Shown one piece after another: positions 43,676-56,019 of a stretch of 64,000 bases of DNA (positions are counted from its first letter, which is position 1; every line of letters starts with the position of its first letter). The position numbers and the translations under genes were made by a program. The stretch spans positions 12,476,962 through 12,540,961 of the forward strand of contig CM038720.1 in NCBI GenBank assembly GCA_021613375.1, in the 5' to 3' direction. The notes under the pieces are model-generated. The model was not told where the DNA came from. It made no database searches and worked only from the letters and a program-made list of their open reading frames with translations. Source of the stretch: Megaleporinus macrocephalus. Lineage: Eukaryota; Chordata; Actinopteri; Characiformes; Anostomidae.

Positions 43676-45872
43676 AGAGCTGTGTACAGACAACTTTTCA
43701 GAGCTTAACAAATATGCCTTGTTTTATACTTGCAGCTCTTCAAGAACGCAACTTTAAACTTTTTTTAAACTCACGCACATATGGAAGCTCTTCATTTCCC
43801 ACCGCATGTGTAACATATGTTAGAATACTAAAATTTTTGACACTGCAAAGTATGATTTCTTGGCAAGTAAAATAATCTTCTATCTAATTGGTATATCTTA
43901 AATTTCTCACATTACTGTTGTGATAAGATTATTTGAAGATTGAGATTTAACTTATTTTTAGTCATTCTTTTTTTTTTTTTGTTTTAAGTGATACTATTTG
44001 TTCAACCATATTTCTTAAAACCCACCAAATTATCTGCCAATGCGATGAAAGAATTTGGCTTACTAAAATCCCTTAAATCTTAAATATAAGATTTAGCTTT
44101 TTTAATTTTTAGAATTGTTTTAATTTTCATTGTCTTTGCCATTCTTTTTATATGTAGCCATATAAAAATTTCCTTTCATCGCTTCGTTTGAACTGCACAA
44201 TGAAATACAATGAACTGCGCCATGGTTGGTTTGTGTATACTTAATTCTTGTTATTTAGTTATTCACTCCCTCCAGCTGAAAAGCCCACCGCACAGCCTCA
44301 GTCAGACACGGTGCTGAAGTTATTTTCAGTATCTGCCTTTAACAGGGGCAGCGAGTGTCGGTGCTTTGATGATTTTGCACTTTGACAGCAAGCTTCGCCT
44401 TCCTCGCTGCTCATAAGGCGCCGCTGATATGTTGTTGTGTCACTTTCTGTCACTTATTATTCCCAGCTGTGCTCAGGCTCTTGTATTTTAAGTCTAAATG
44501 CTGAATAGTTCAGTGACAAGGTTTAGCACCGCGGCCACAATAATAGAAACGGCCTTGACTGTTCTCGTTGTTTGCGGCCATTAACCACCAGCACCTGGCG
44601 AACGCGGCAGCAGCTGCTGCTGATAAAGAGGACAGCAGAAGCTGGAAGAGAACAAAAGTGAGCTTGAATGACAAGTAGAAATGGTCATGGATGGAGAAAA
44701 GTGAGGAGGCAGTAGACGGACAGAGAGATAGGTGGAGGACGAGAAGGGAAGCATATCTGCCGCTTGCACCATCTGGCCCTTTGACCGCATCGATTTTTTT
44801 TCTTTTCTAAATTTGCCTCTAAACGGAGCAAGGGGCCGGCGTTTGTCCCCGGGTCCCGCTATGGTCAGTCAAGCAAGACTCTGTCAGGATGTACAAGCCA
44901 TTATAGGTCATTACTTGCGGAGATGGACGCTCTGTGAAAACAAAGTGGCTCCGTCTTGCCAGGTGAATGCGGGCAGGATGACATTAAAGCGAGTGTTCCT
45001 GCAGAATTATAGATCACTCCGAGTACGTTGTCACGGGGATGCGCAGTTCAGACATTGACATTTCTATTGACCTTATGTATATTTGCTATTTGACTTGAAC
45101 GCTCTTGTCACACTGTAACAGATAAACGTGGCCGCTGATGACTACTCACACTGGCTCGATAGGCCATTCGGTTCAGTTTAATAGGTGACGCTTTTCAACG
45201 AGGCAGCTTTACAGAAATGCGCTCCAGACCCCTGACGAGCGAGCCAAGGGTGGCCGGCGAAACTCAATAAGGGTGAAGAAAAAAACACAGGAAGAAACAA
45301 AAGCTCTGTTTTGATGCTGCTTTTATGATCCCACGTTGATGTGGCTATTTCTAGTGCTGGCCTGTGTGAGTATTAGAGGCAGGCCTCTGTTTGGGCTATA
45401 CATGTGTTGTAACGTCAGAATGAAGAGGGAGACCAGTTCAGAGAAAAAACTTTTATTCTTAGGACTGCGGTACCAGCGCTCTCTGAGCTCTCAAAGCCTG
45501 GTCTCACTCATGTCTCATTGCATTGTCTTTTATAGGCCTGCTCCTGTTCCTGCCCCTTCGGGCCCTTGTAGTACACCTGGCCAAGTCGTTATCTCCTGGG
45601 CTTGGGTCTTGTTCTCGAATAGATGTTCTTATGATAACGTTGCAGGGTCTTGTTCTCGGGCCTGGAATGGCCTGCCGTAAAACCCCAAATGATGGGGGTC
45701 ACAAAGCTATGACCTTCCCGCAAGCTCTGGGGCTTTCAGTGGACCCAGCTGTAAACATACGCTTTTACCACATGCTATGGTATATAAAAAAAATCACAAC
45801 ACGTTCAAACCTTGGCCAAAAACAAGGAATATGTTTGCATGCTTATGAGATTTTCGAAGTGTGTTAGTGATA
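43676..45872. other. Low-repeat DNA, no gene recognised
   Basis: A 2.2-kb stretch without obvious mobile elements apart from a T run at about 43970-43981. 44270-45060 is non-repetitive and more balanced in composition (CCGCGGCCACAATAATAG, AACGGCCTTGACTG), a candidate for conserved noncoding DNA. Open frames of about 110 codons at 44732 and 45336 have no family signature. Confidence 0.35.
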
Positions 45873-46145
45873 AGGGGGCAGTGGTGAGCTGAAGGTTAGG
45901 GATCCGGTCTCGTGACCAGAAGGTGTCCGGTTCGGATCCTCTGGACCAACAGGGCATGACTGAAGTGCCCTTGATCAAGGCACTTAACCCCCAGTTGCTT
46001 CCCAGCCGCTGTGGATAAGACTGTCCTCCGCTGTGGGCAGGTGTGCTTACTGTCCCCTAGTGTGCATGTTCACTAGTGAGTGTATGTGTGGGTGCTTCAC
46101 TGCACAGATACACAAGTGGCACATAGTTCTAAATTTCTAATTCTG
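45873..46145 (+). mobile_element. tRNA-derived SINE
   Basis: The head has an A-box-like GTGGTGAGCTGAAGG (45881) and a B-box-like GGTTCGGATCC (45929-45939), the internal RNA polymerase III promoter. It continues with the fish SINE-type text CCCTTGATCAAGGCACTTAA, CCGCTGTGGATAAGACTGTC and ends near TGGCACATAGTTCTAAATTT. It does not fold as a complete tRNA, so it is not a tRNA gene. Confidence 0.75.
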
Positions 46146-46484
46146 ATAAGCTAATAATGTTTCACCTGAACATTTGTGACATTCCATGTTTTATTGGAAG
46201 CTTGTAGCATTTCTGTGCAAAAGGCCTTTATGCTTATTGTTCTAGCCTCAGTTTTAGCAATAAGTGTGCTTCCTCCAGTAAGAACGGCAGATCATTATGT
46301 AAATAAGCATAAATCCAGTACAACCTTATTGTAAAAGAAGTAGATCAGATCTTGAGCTCCAGTTTGAAGAACAAGGTTTAGTTCCAGATTTCTCCTGGAC
46401 GCCCCAGACAATGTATGAATGTATTCAGTTCCTTCAGCAGCAATCTTGATTTAGCTTAATGAAGTATTGAGCAGTCAAAGCAGG
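46146..46484. other. Unclassified DNA
   Basis: Nothing recognised. Confidence 0.45.
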
Positions 46485-46610
46485 TATTAGATAAGAACTG
46501 TAAATAATACTGGGTTGTTTTCACAAGGAGGAGCTTGGAAAGGGTTAAATAAACACACTGACGTATGTAAAAAACACTACTTACTGTATTAATACTGTTG
46601 GAATATTTGA
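46485..46610 (+). repeat. Direct repeat E1
   Basis: AAGAACTGTAAATAATACTG, GGGTTGTTTTCACAAGGA and AAATAAACACACTGACGTAT recur at 48935-49060 in the same orientation, 2.45 kb away. Confidence 0.88.
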
Positions 46611-46784
46611 AAAATAAAGTGTTTTACAGCTATAAATACAATAAATACAATGTTGAGAAGTGCCTAAAACTTGTACTGTATATTAACAAATATGTTACCA
46701 TGTAATCATAAATATATATCCAAAAACATGTAACTTAATCAGAGTTTCAGTGCAACAAAATGAATGATTATTCATCCATTCATT

Positions 46785-46866
46785 ATTTTCCAGTTTATTC
46801 CAATAGGCGGGGTACACTATGGACAGATCACCAGTCCATCGCATGGCAATCACACACTCAAGCATA
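46785..46866 (-). mobile_element. L2-like LINE 3' fragment, short
   Basis: ATAGGCGGGGTACACTATGG, ACAGATCACCAGTCCATCGC and ATGGCAATCACACACTCA match the family at 6846-7168. Confidence 0.65.
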
Positions 46867-48744
46867 TGTTGTGTTTTAATGCTGGGCTGTCATCATGACC
46901 ATGCTTGAGTGACCAGCTAAACCAGCACTAGATGGTTTTTCAGTATTCAAAGTAGTATTCAAACACAATAAAAACATTGTTCTAAAAGTTTACTCACTCG
47001 TTCAGACAAAAATCCAACCCAACTCTTGATTTTGTATATCATTCACATTTCCATCAAGGTATGGTCTATAAACATTGTTGAGTAAAAAATAAGTCTGGAA
47101 ACTCTAAAACAGATGGCATTAAATGGCTACTGTTGGAAACATGACTGTGGATGTAGTTAACTAGTAATTTTACTCCACTAGTTTGCTAATTAGTTAGCTA
47201 AGGGCTAAATAGTTAGCAACAGCAAAAACAATAGCAAAGTAGCACAGTTCCAATTCTAAACGTAAAGCTTAAAGTCAGGAGGATCAACAGTTTGCATAGT
47301 TAATGCAGACTTTGCTTGCACATCTCAGAAAATGGTGTGCTAGACAACGCTTGCTAAGCTAGAAAATTAGCTCACTCAGACCAGCCTAGCTGAGGGATAC
47401 ATTTTTTTTAATTATATCACAAATTATCCTACAATTACAGATAATTGTCATGATATATGTCAATGTTTGAGGTTATATGACCGCTTACTATATCCCTGCT
47501 GGAAAAAGAAGCCAGACGATAAGCTGGTTTATGTTAGTCTGATACTGGTTTGGTGCTGGTTTAGCTAATCCCCCAACATGGTTTTGCATACCAGCGTATA
47601 AAACATAATACATTTAAGTTTTGCTTGTGATCAGCATGAGAGCTTCCATGTTCTCCAGTATATCAGTATACCAAACACCAACCTTCACTGATTTTGCTGG
47701 TGACCTGCTATGCTATTCCAAATAACCAAATACTATAAAGCAGTCACTTGATTTGACTACTAACACTCCTTTTAATAGTATGTTCACATTTTTTTGGCCA
47801 CTCTAGATTAAATACAGACATTTAAACCTTTTAACAGACATTAACAAAAATATATTATACCTTACTGGGTAGCAGTTTTGGCCCAGAGCTGCTGCTGCTG
47901 TTCACTATTTCTAAGAACTGACTGAAACCTGGTTAGACTACCATTTGTATTCATGGTAAGTGACATACTTTGCTGCTACTCATTGGAAATCAATACGGCT
48001 GGTGGATTCCACGGTCAGTTCTTAATTGTATTAGTGGATTAAGTTAAGCCTTCAGTCGAACTCCAGACATTCTAACCAATAGAAAAGCTTGCATAATAAA
48101 TACAAAATCTCAAATACAATAAATTCTAATAAATAATGAAACACCCAAAAATGTGTTTTTCTTTTTCACTGTAATCATTGGGTCCTGAGGGCTCCCATTT
48201 GTATGCTGACTGCGGGAGACACATGCAGGATGTTACATGGTGGGTAGGAAGTTCAACAGTAGTGTTATGTACTTTTAGAACTTCTATGAAACAGGTTCAG
48301 AGTTTGTGGACCGGCAGTCATGACGCTCATTACAGATCATGGCAGAGGGTCGGGAGGAATGTGATGGTAGACTATTCATTAAAATATCCGCAGCATCCAG
48401 ATAAGGCTTTTGATCACAGCAGGAGGGCGGATAACCCAAGCAAATGACTCCAAAGCTGTCAAACAGGTCCTTGACCATGGACAGATAACTAGAGAAGTAG
48501 ATACAATCTAAAAAAGAAAGCTTCTTAGGTGACAGGTTACTTGAAGCCTGATACATAACATTGACTTAACCTTTCCATAAACATGTCGTGGTAGATGACA
48601 TATGCGGAGTTGACAAGTTCAGTTGTCTATCAGCCATAACCATCTCCTTCTTTATACACTCATATAGGAGCACTTACAGACTGTAGTCCATGAGTTTCTC
48701 TGTATAAATTGTTAATCCCTTATCACTTGTTTTTAATGGTCAGC
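46867..48744. other. Unclassified DNA
   Basis: No gene recognised in this 1.9-kb stretch; frames near 48178-48556 overlap on both strands without family motifs. AT-rich with GCTAGTT-type words. Confidence 0.45.
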
Positions 48745-48930
48745 ACCACAGAGCAGGTATTGTCTCAGCACTCACACTAACTAATGGTGGTGTCGTGTTA
48801 GTGTGTGTTGTGCTGGTGTGAGTGGATCAGACAAAGCAGTGCCGCTTGGGTTTTTAAACACCTCAGTGTCACTGCTGCACTGAGAATAGTCCTCCAACCC
48901 AAACTACCAATAGACAGTTGCGCAGGTATT
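48745..48930 (+). repeat. Dispersed teleost repeat (GAGTGGATCAGACA family), copy 2
   Basis: GTGTTAGTGTGTGTTGTGCT, GAGTGGATCAGACAAAGCAG and TTTTTAAACACCTCAGTGTC match 31180-31525. Confidence 0.75.
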
Positions 48931-48934
48931 ATTA

Positions 48935-49060
48935 CAGACAAGAACTGTAAATAATACTGGGTTGTTTCCACAAGGACAAGCTTGAAAAGGGTTAAATAAA
49001 CACACTGACGTATGTAAAAGCACTATTTATTGTATTAATACTGTTTGAATATTTGTTTTG
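48935..49060 (+). repeat. Direct repeat E2
   Basis: Second copy of 46485-46610. Confidence 0.88.
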
Positions 49061-49969
49061 CTGAACTTTTTTAATATAATGTGCCTAAAAACCATTGCAC
49101 AGTCCTGTATAACTTAAGTGTTTGAACCATACTGTCTAATGTTATGATATCCATTTATAAAACATTTTGTAAATGGCCTTCTTTATATATATATCTCGTA
49201 TTGCTTCTTTGGCCATCAGCCCACCACAAACATTGCACTTAGTTTTCTTGAAACTTCTTTTTGCCCAACCTGCACATCTCATTTGCAGAAAGGTTTTTTT
49301 TTTAACAACAATCCGCTGATGGGTTCTTTAAGGAACCAATATGAACCTTTTTGGCACCTTTATTTTCAGGAGAGTAGACAGTGTTTGTGTTTTTGATAGA
49401 ACACAATGTAATAACACAACAAAACAGAGAAATGTCATGAGCGTGGCCTGATGAAAATACTCACTTAGCCCTTGGTCATTTATTTTAATGAAGGTTCCTA
49501 TCACAACGTTTCCATGTTGACACTGCTGAGTGTATCTCAGGCTTTAAAAGGCCCACATGCTAGATTTCCCAGTGTTTTGTTTCCCCGAAGGCCACTTATA
49601 ATATTTGAGTGGAATGTACCAAAAACATAATCCATGTTTACTTGGCCATTTTCCAGCCTGTCTTTATCCCCCACAATTAAAAACTTGCAAATGTCATCTG
49701 TTCTGATTGGCTGCTCTGTTATGCATCTTATAGAAGAAGCTGATAAGATTGAAACTCCTTAGAACTCTGAATGCGCAGAGATAAACTGCTGTACGTTGAG
49801 TAGGTGGATGTACGTAAAAGCTACTGGGCCTAAGGATTCGCAAAGTTCAACATTCGATTCAGTGGACCACTGAGGTTGTGTGGTTATTTAAGGAACTTCT
49901 CTAAAAGAGGAACATATCGTTGCTGTCCAATGAAAAACAGGTATCTTTTAAATGGCAACTTTAAAGAGA
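49061..49969. other. Unclassified DNA with a short repeat
   Basis: GGGTTCTTTAAGGAACC near 49320 belongs to the GAACC-rich fish repeat also seen near 23.8 kb. Otherwise nothing was recognised. Confidence 0.45.
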
Positions 49970-50944
<975 letters not shown>

Positions 50945-50945
<1 letters not shown>

Positions 50946-51095
50946 ATGTAAGTCAATGGAACCAGAATTTTTTCCAAGCAATTTTGGAGCATTTCTATTG
51001 GTTCATCCATCATAAAACGTTGACCCCGTGTATACGGTAGCTGCTGCATTTATTAATGTATAAAAATAAAAATTGACAAAATTGGAGGTACATGA
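50945..51095 (+). repeat. Dispersed repeat (TTTCTATTGGTTCATCCATC family)
   Basis: AAGTCAATGGAACCAGAATT, TTTGGAGCATTTCTATTGG and AAATTGACAAAATTGGAGG match 37035-37195 and the complement of 20464-20640. It abuts the LINE fragment. Confidence 0.7.
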
Positions 51096-52286
51096 TGATA
51101 TGGAGGTTTGAAAAATTGGCCCTGTTGCTCTGTGGTAATTAAAATTGGCCCAAACCTGACACATGTTGTTCTGTAAACATTCTTCTCTAGAAAATCACTG
51201 GATCTTCTGAATTAAGAGGTCATTAAAAAGTCAAAATATACATGTTGCTACATGTAAGCTGATACCACAGCCCACTCAATCAATGTCATTACACTGGCAG
51301 CCTCCTTAAAACAGCACATTGTTCCAGTGTGGTAGCGTATTTTCTTGTACATTATAAGGGGGCCTTAAGAGAAGTAAGGAAAAGAAAAGAAACAGGTACC
51401 TTTTTAAGTAATGTAGACTACACACATGTTAATTCAGGACAGCCCCAGCTTAAAAATAGCTTCTGACTCCCTGATAAGCTAATTCAGGTTATCGAAACAT
51501 CCTAATTATTCTTTTAAAGCAGGAAACAAACTTTCTGATAGTGACATTCTCCAACTTGGAATTTTTCCATCCCGGTTACATTCTGGTGCCTGAGGTGTTA
51601 CAGTAACTGCTGCGACATTTAAGGTGGAATTGGAAAATTCACCCGGGAAGCTGGCAGTACAGGTGAGTTCAGCTTCATGGAGAGTTAGAAGTCATGAATG
51701 GATGATGAGGTGACTCTGTTTTTGCTGGAGGGTCACTTATTTTTTGCTGTTTCACAGAACCAATAGGTCAGTATCGGTTTGTCTCGTTTGCTCATGTTTT
51801 AATAATTTAACGTTTGTGATGGCTGCACCATTTAAGCTGGAACAGGAAGGTTTGAATAAGAAGCTGACTTGAGTCTCATAACTCTAGAAATCTTTGTGAT
51901 GAGACTTAGATCACTTAGCGCTTGCTAGAACACCGCCTAGCCCACCCTACTTTCATGTAGCTCAGGGATGTCAATCTGTTGCACAATAGTAATGTTAGCT
52001 TACATTAAGCAATATTAGTATGACTACTTTTAATAACCTTGTAATTTGGAGGATCCACTGAAAGTCAAGTGAAAAATCTTCCCAGACGAAAATGTACCAC
52101 ATTTTGGGCTTTTTTAATTCAACGCAAGGGGGCGATAGAGGTGATTTTTTAAAAACCCCATTCATTCTTGCCATGCAATACAGTGTTCTGATTTATTGAT
52201 GTTCTATTGATGTCATGCAATGGCACTGCCACCATTTCGGCAAGGAACTGATGTGGACACATGATTTAAAGTAATGTTACCTACCT
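51096..52286. other. Unclassified DNA
   Basis: ATTTAAGGTGGAATTGGAAA at about 51620 and CATTTAAGCTGGAACAGGAA at about 51827 belong to the small repeat seen at 9.5 and 19.56 kb. The first is followed by a donor-like CAG|GTGAGT at 51661. No gene recognised. Confidence 0.45.
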
Positions 52287-52385
52287 CTAGTCCTTTATCG
52301 GGACCTTTAGAGGACGATGGCGAGAGCATTTGCTCCTCTTATCCGAGTCGGACGGATCCACCGATGTATGGAGGAGGGGTCCACT
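52287..52385 (-). CDS. Candidate terminal exon, unrecognised
   Basis: On the minus strand a frame reads FKSGPLLHTSVDPSDSDKRS followed by KCSRHRPLKVPIKD and a TAG at 52289-52287, with an acceptor-like ATGTTTCTCTTCATGGGACCAG just before it and GAG|GTAGGT just after the stop. The string is hydrophilic and basic and looks like a protein C-terminus. No partner exon was found, and no family is recognised. It adjoins a hAT-like element, so it may be part of a repeat. Confidence 0.25.
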   Translation of the reverse strand, partial: SGPLLHTSVDPSDSDKRSKCSRHRPLKVPIKD

Positions 52386-53445
52386 CTTGAACTGGTCCCA
52401 TGAAGAGAAACATAATGATGTGAGAGATCATAATTCATGTACATACGTATTGTTACTATACAGTCAGTGTTAACTATGTGAATGGTGTGGACTCAAGTCA
52501 CATGACTTGGACTCGAGTCCAACTTTAATAACTAAACTGATGACTTGTGACTTGACAACCTCACTAAAGACTTGCGACTTGGCTTAGACTTTACCTTTAC
52601 TGGCTCGGACTTGAGCTTTAAGACTTGAAAAGATTCGCCACCCCATGTTTACATAATAAATAAGGAAAACTGAATCAAATAACTGATCATTTTTTATTAA
52701 ATGGTGCTGTAGCGCTAGGCATCTGAGCTGCGCCACTCAGTTTAACATGTTCCAGAAAATAATCCAGTTCAACTACAAAGATTCTGCTGTAGTAAATAAA
52801 AAAGAACTGCGACATGCAGGACACGTGGAGTCCAGATCAAAGATGGAGCTGCAACCACTTCAAACTTAGTTCGACTTTTGAGGCACAAAGAACAGTAAGT
52901 CTCTGCTATGTATATTTCACATATAGCAGTTAGCTAGCTAGCTGGCTCACGAGCTAGCAAACTTAGCGACATAATGATAAACAACAGCTAATTTGAACGA
53001 AGCTCTCTCCCTCTGTTAATCCCTCCATCCCATATTCCACCAACCACTGTACATGCAGAGCTACTGCAGAGTTCACACATGCTGTTAGAACTGAAAGACC
53101 TGGTCCAGATATTAATGCTTATGGGTTTAGAATGTGATTATTAAAGTTCCTGTAGGTGTAATGAGTACTAATACTTCCATACAGTGCAGTGCTTCTCAGC
53201 CTTGGCCTTCGAGGCCCACTGCCTCACATTTTAGTGTTTTTCTGCTTCGACACCTATTTTAACTCAGTAATGGACTGGTAATAAGGTGATTAGTGATTAG
53301 AACTGTTTAAAATTATCTAATTTCATATGTAAGTTATTTTTGTTATAATACAAACTTTAAAAAGGTTAATGTTATATTAATGTCAGTTTAATATACTACT
53401 AATCAACTGCATCAATTGTGTTAAATACTGAAATGACGTTACATC

Positions 53446-53745
53446 TGACTTGGGACTTGACTTGAGACTTGCTTGTATTGACTTGGGACTTGACTTGAGA
53501 CTTGCTTGTATTGACTTGGGACTTTACTTGAGACTTGCTTGTATTGACTTGGGGCTTGAGACTTGCTTGTATTGACTCGGGACTTGCTTGTATTGACTTG
53601 GGACTTGCTTGTATTGACTTGGGACTTGACTTGAGACTTGCTTGTATTGACTTGGGACTTGACTTGAGACTTGCTTGTATTGACTTGGGACTTGACTTGA
53701 GACTTGCTTGTCAAGACTTGAGACTTACTTGTTACTTGCAACTAA
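53446..53745. repeat. 33-bp minisatellite, array 1
   Basis: Unit GACTTGGGACTTGACTTGAG then ACTTGCTTGTATT, about nine copies, some shortened. It lies in hAT-like copy A. Confidence 0.96.
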
Positions 53746-53854
53746 GTGACTTGGTCCCATGTCTGATGAATGGTGTTTCTTTCCATTTTGGATCAGTGAT
53801 TTGTTGATCTGAATTGTGTAGAATACTGAAATGGCGTTACATCTGGTGATTCGG

Positions 53855-54180
53855 GACTTGACTTGAGACTTGCTTGTATTGACTTGGGACTTGACTTGAG
53901 ACTTGCTTGTATTGACTTGGGACTTGACTTGAGACTTGCTTGTATTGACTTGGGACTTGAGACTTGCTTGTATTGATTTGGGACTTGACTTGAGACTTGC
54001 TTGTATTGATTTGGGACTTGACTCGAGACTTGCTTGTATTGATTTGGGACTTGACTTGAGACTTGCTTGTATTGACTTAGGACTTAAGACTTGCTTGTGT
54101 TGACTTGGGACTTGACTTAAGACTTGCTTGTATTGATTTGGAACTTGACTTGAGACTTGATTGTCGAGACTTGAGACTTA
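53855..54180. repeat. 33-bp minisatellite, array 2
   Basis: About ten further copies of the same unit. Arrays 1 and 2 are separated by a stretch that copies the host flank found at 54211-54260. Confidence 0.96.
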
Positions 54181-54218
54181 CTTGTTACTTGCAACTTGGT
54201 CCCATGTCTGGTGAATAG

Positions 54219-56019
54219 TGTTTCTTTCCATTTCTGATCAGTGATTTGTTGATCTGTTTGTGTTGATCCTTGCGCTTTAATTTTGGGGTCTTTTTATCAG
54301 TACTTGTGGACCCACCCACAAAGCCTGTGTAAATCCCAAATCCTCCATCTGGGCGTATTACCTACATGGCTACCTACATTACCACATGCTGAGATCTAAA
54401 AGGCCCAGATTTCCTGCTACATTATTACTTCCATGTCTGAAACCGCATACTAGCACACTAAAAAGTAATGCTAGAGTAACCGCTCAATACTGTTGTGCAT
54501 GAGAATCCCAGGAAATCAGCACTTATAGAAACACTCCAACTGGCACCAGCAATCATGCCCCAGTCAAAAACCCCAGAGATCCCATTTTCCCCTCACTCTG
54601 GAACCAACGCTGCACTATTCACTGCACTGCTGCCAAATGATTGTCTGGTTGGATTATAGCATGAACGAATAGGTGCGCTGGCGTTCTTAATAAAGTGCTC
54701 AGTTAGTGCAGGTCCTTTAATGTAGTGGTGTTAGTTCATCACTGGCGTTTGCAAGCAAGTGACGGCGCTCCCTGTCAGGGGCAACGCACTGCAGATATCT
54801 CAGTGAACGTCCAGCTTACAAATCAGATTGTGGCCTCTGCGCTGCAGCGGATAGAATGGACTGTAGATTAAAAAAAAAACACTCAGGCCTCCCTGCGATA
54901 TAGAATCTACTGTGGCTGTTGACCTGATGTGATATGTTTGGGGTGAGAGCCTCTTGAGACTCCTTTTGATCTTCGACAAGCTGCAGAGCCGACACAAAAG
55001 GCAGCCTCACTTGTACCCTTCTAACAGCAACATATACTCGCTGTCTTCTGTTTGACACGTACAGTGCAGCAGGAAATGAACGCAATCTTTTTTTTCTTCT
55101 TCTTTTGTTATTGTTACCTATAGTGCGAGAAACAGAGATAGCGCATTCATTTTCTATTTCCTCAAATAGCATTTACCAGAATACTTGCTGGTACATCATT
55201 TAACTCCTCATTCCCTTCCAAATGACCATTTTCTCCCTGACTAATGTTCTCCACAAAGCAAAAGTATAATTGGATTTGGAGGCAGTAGGGAAAAAAAAAA
55301 GAAAAAGTGCTCCGTCTAAAACATGAATAATTCCCTTATCAGCAAAGGCATTAGGTTAATAGAGATGAGGCTGGCAAATCTCAGAACATCACGTGGAAGT
55401 CATGTACATTTCAAATATCAAATGTAATTCTTTCTTTCTTCATGTCAGGCCCAGCAATTTGCCTCCCTTTGGAGCCTGCGGTGTTCTGCTTACGGACCCA
55501 AATATCAATAACCTAGAAACTCATTCTGCACAGCTTGCTGTACAGGGCGCTGCGGTACATGCAATGCTTGTCAAATTTCTCAACGTTTTTAGCAAATGTA
55601 AGTAATTTGCCAAATTAAATGATGAATTGAGTTTTTTAAATTTGCTAACTTTGGCCAATACTGACAATCAGTGAAAAATGCAAGACGTACTGTATGTTGT
55701 TCCTTCATACGACATTGAAATTAGTATTGATTTGTGCATAAATGGAGGTACAGCATTAGCGCGTGTGCTGGCCACACCACTTTTTTTTAATAATAAAACA
55801 ACATTTACAATACACGTAAGACAACAGAGGACACCAACAGCCACTTACTGCGGCGTATGAGACAAACAAGACAAGACGAGAATTAAAAATATGCACTGAG
55901 AGGCTTTTAGCTTTCAAAATTCTGGGAATTCAAACTTGTTCATTAGTGCTTTATCATCAGGGGCTCATTTCTGACTGTAGAGTTGCTCTGAGCAACAGAC
56001 GAGCTAATAAATGAGCTAA
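54219..56019. other. Low-repeat DNA, no gene recognised
   Basis: 54725-55680 has few repeats, balanced composition and many short frames without family motifs. It is a candidate for conserved noncoding DNA, but this is untested. Confidence 0.35.

Larger units (their letters stand above)
52486..54210 (-). mobile_element. hAT-like element, copy A, with internal tandem arrays
   Basis: Same family as 60368-61054, reversed. The right end GGTCCCATGTCTG is followed by GTGAATAG (54211-54218); GTGAATGG (52478-52485) lies before the left end, an 8-base duplication with one mismatch. The left end begins TGTGGACTCAAGTC and lacks the outermost few bases. The interior shares CATTACACCTACAGG-type text (reverse strand, about 53100-53290) and is swollen by 33-bp arrays. 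No transposase frame is present. Confidence 0.8.

Noticed and set aside
45881..45955. Possible tRNA gene
   Set aside because: A and B boxes are present, but no acceptor-stem pairing or anticodon arm could be matched, and SINE body sequence follows.
53439..53807. Repeat frames such as SQVKSQVNTSK and ACIDLGL
   Set aside because: They are translations of the 33-bp array inside a hAT-like element.
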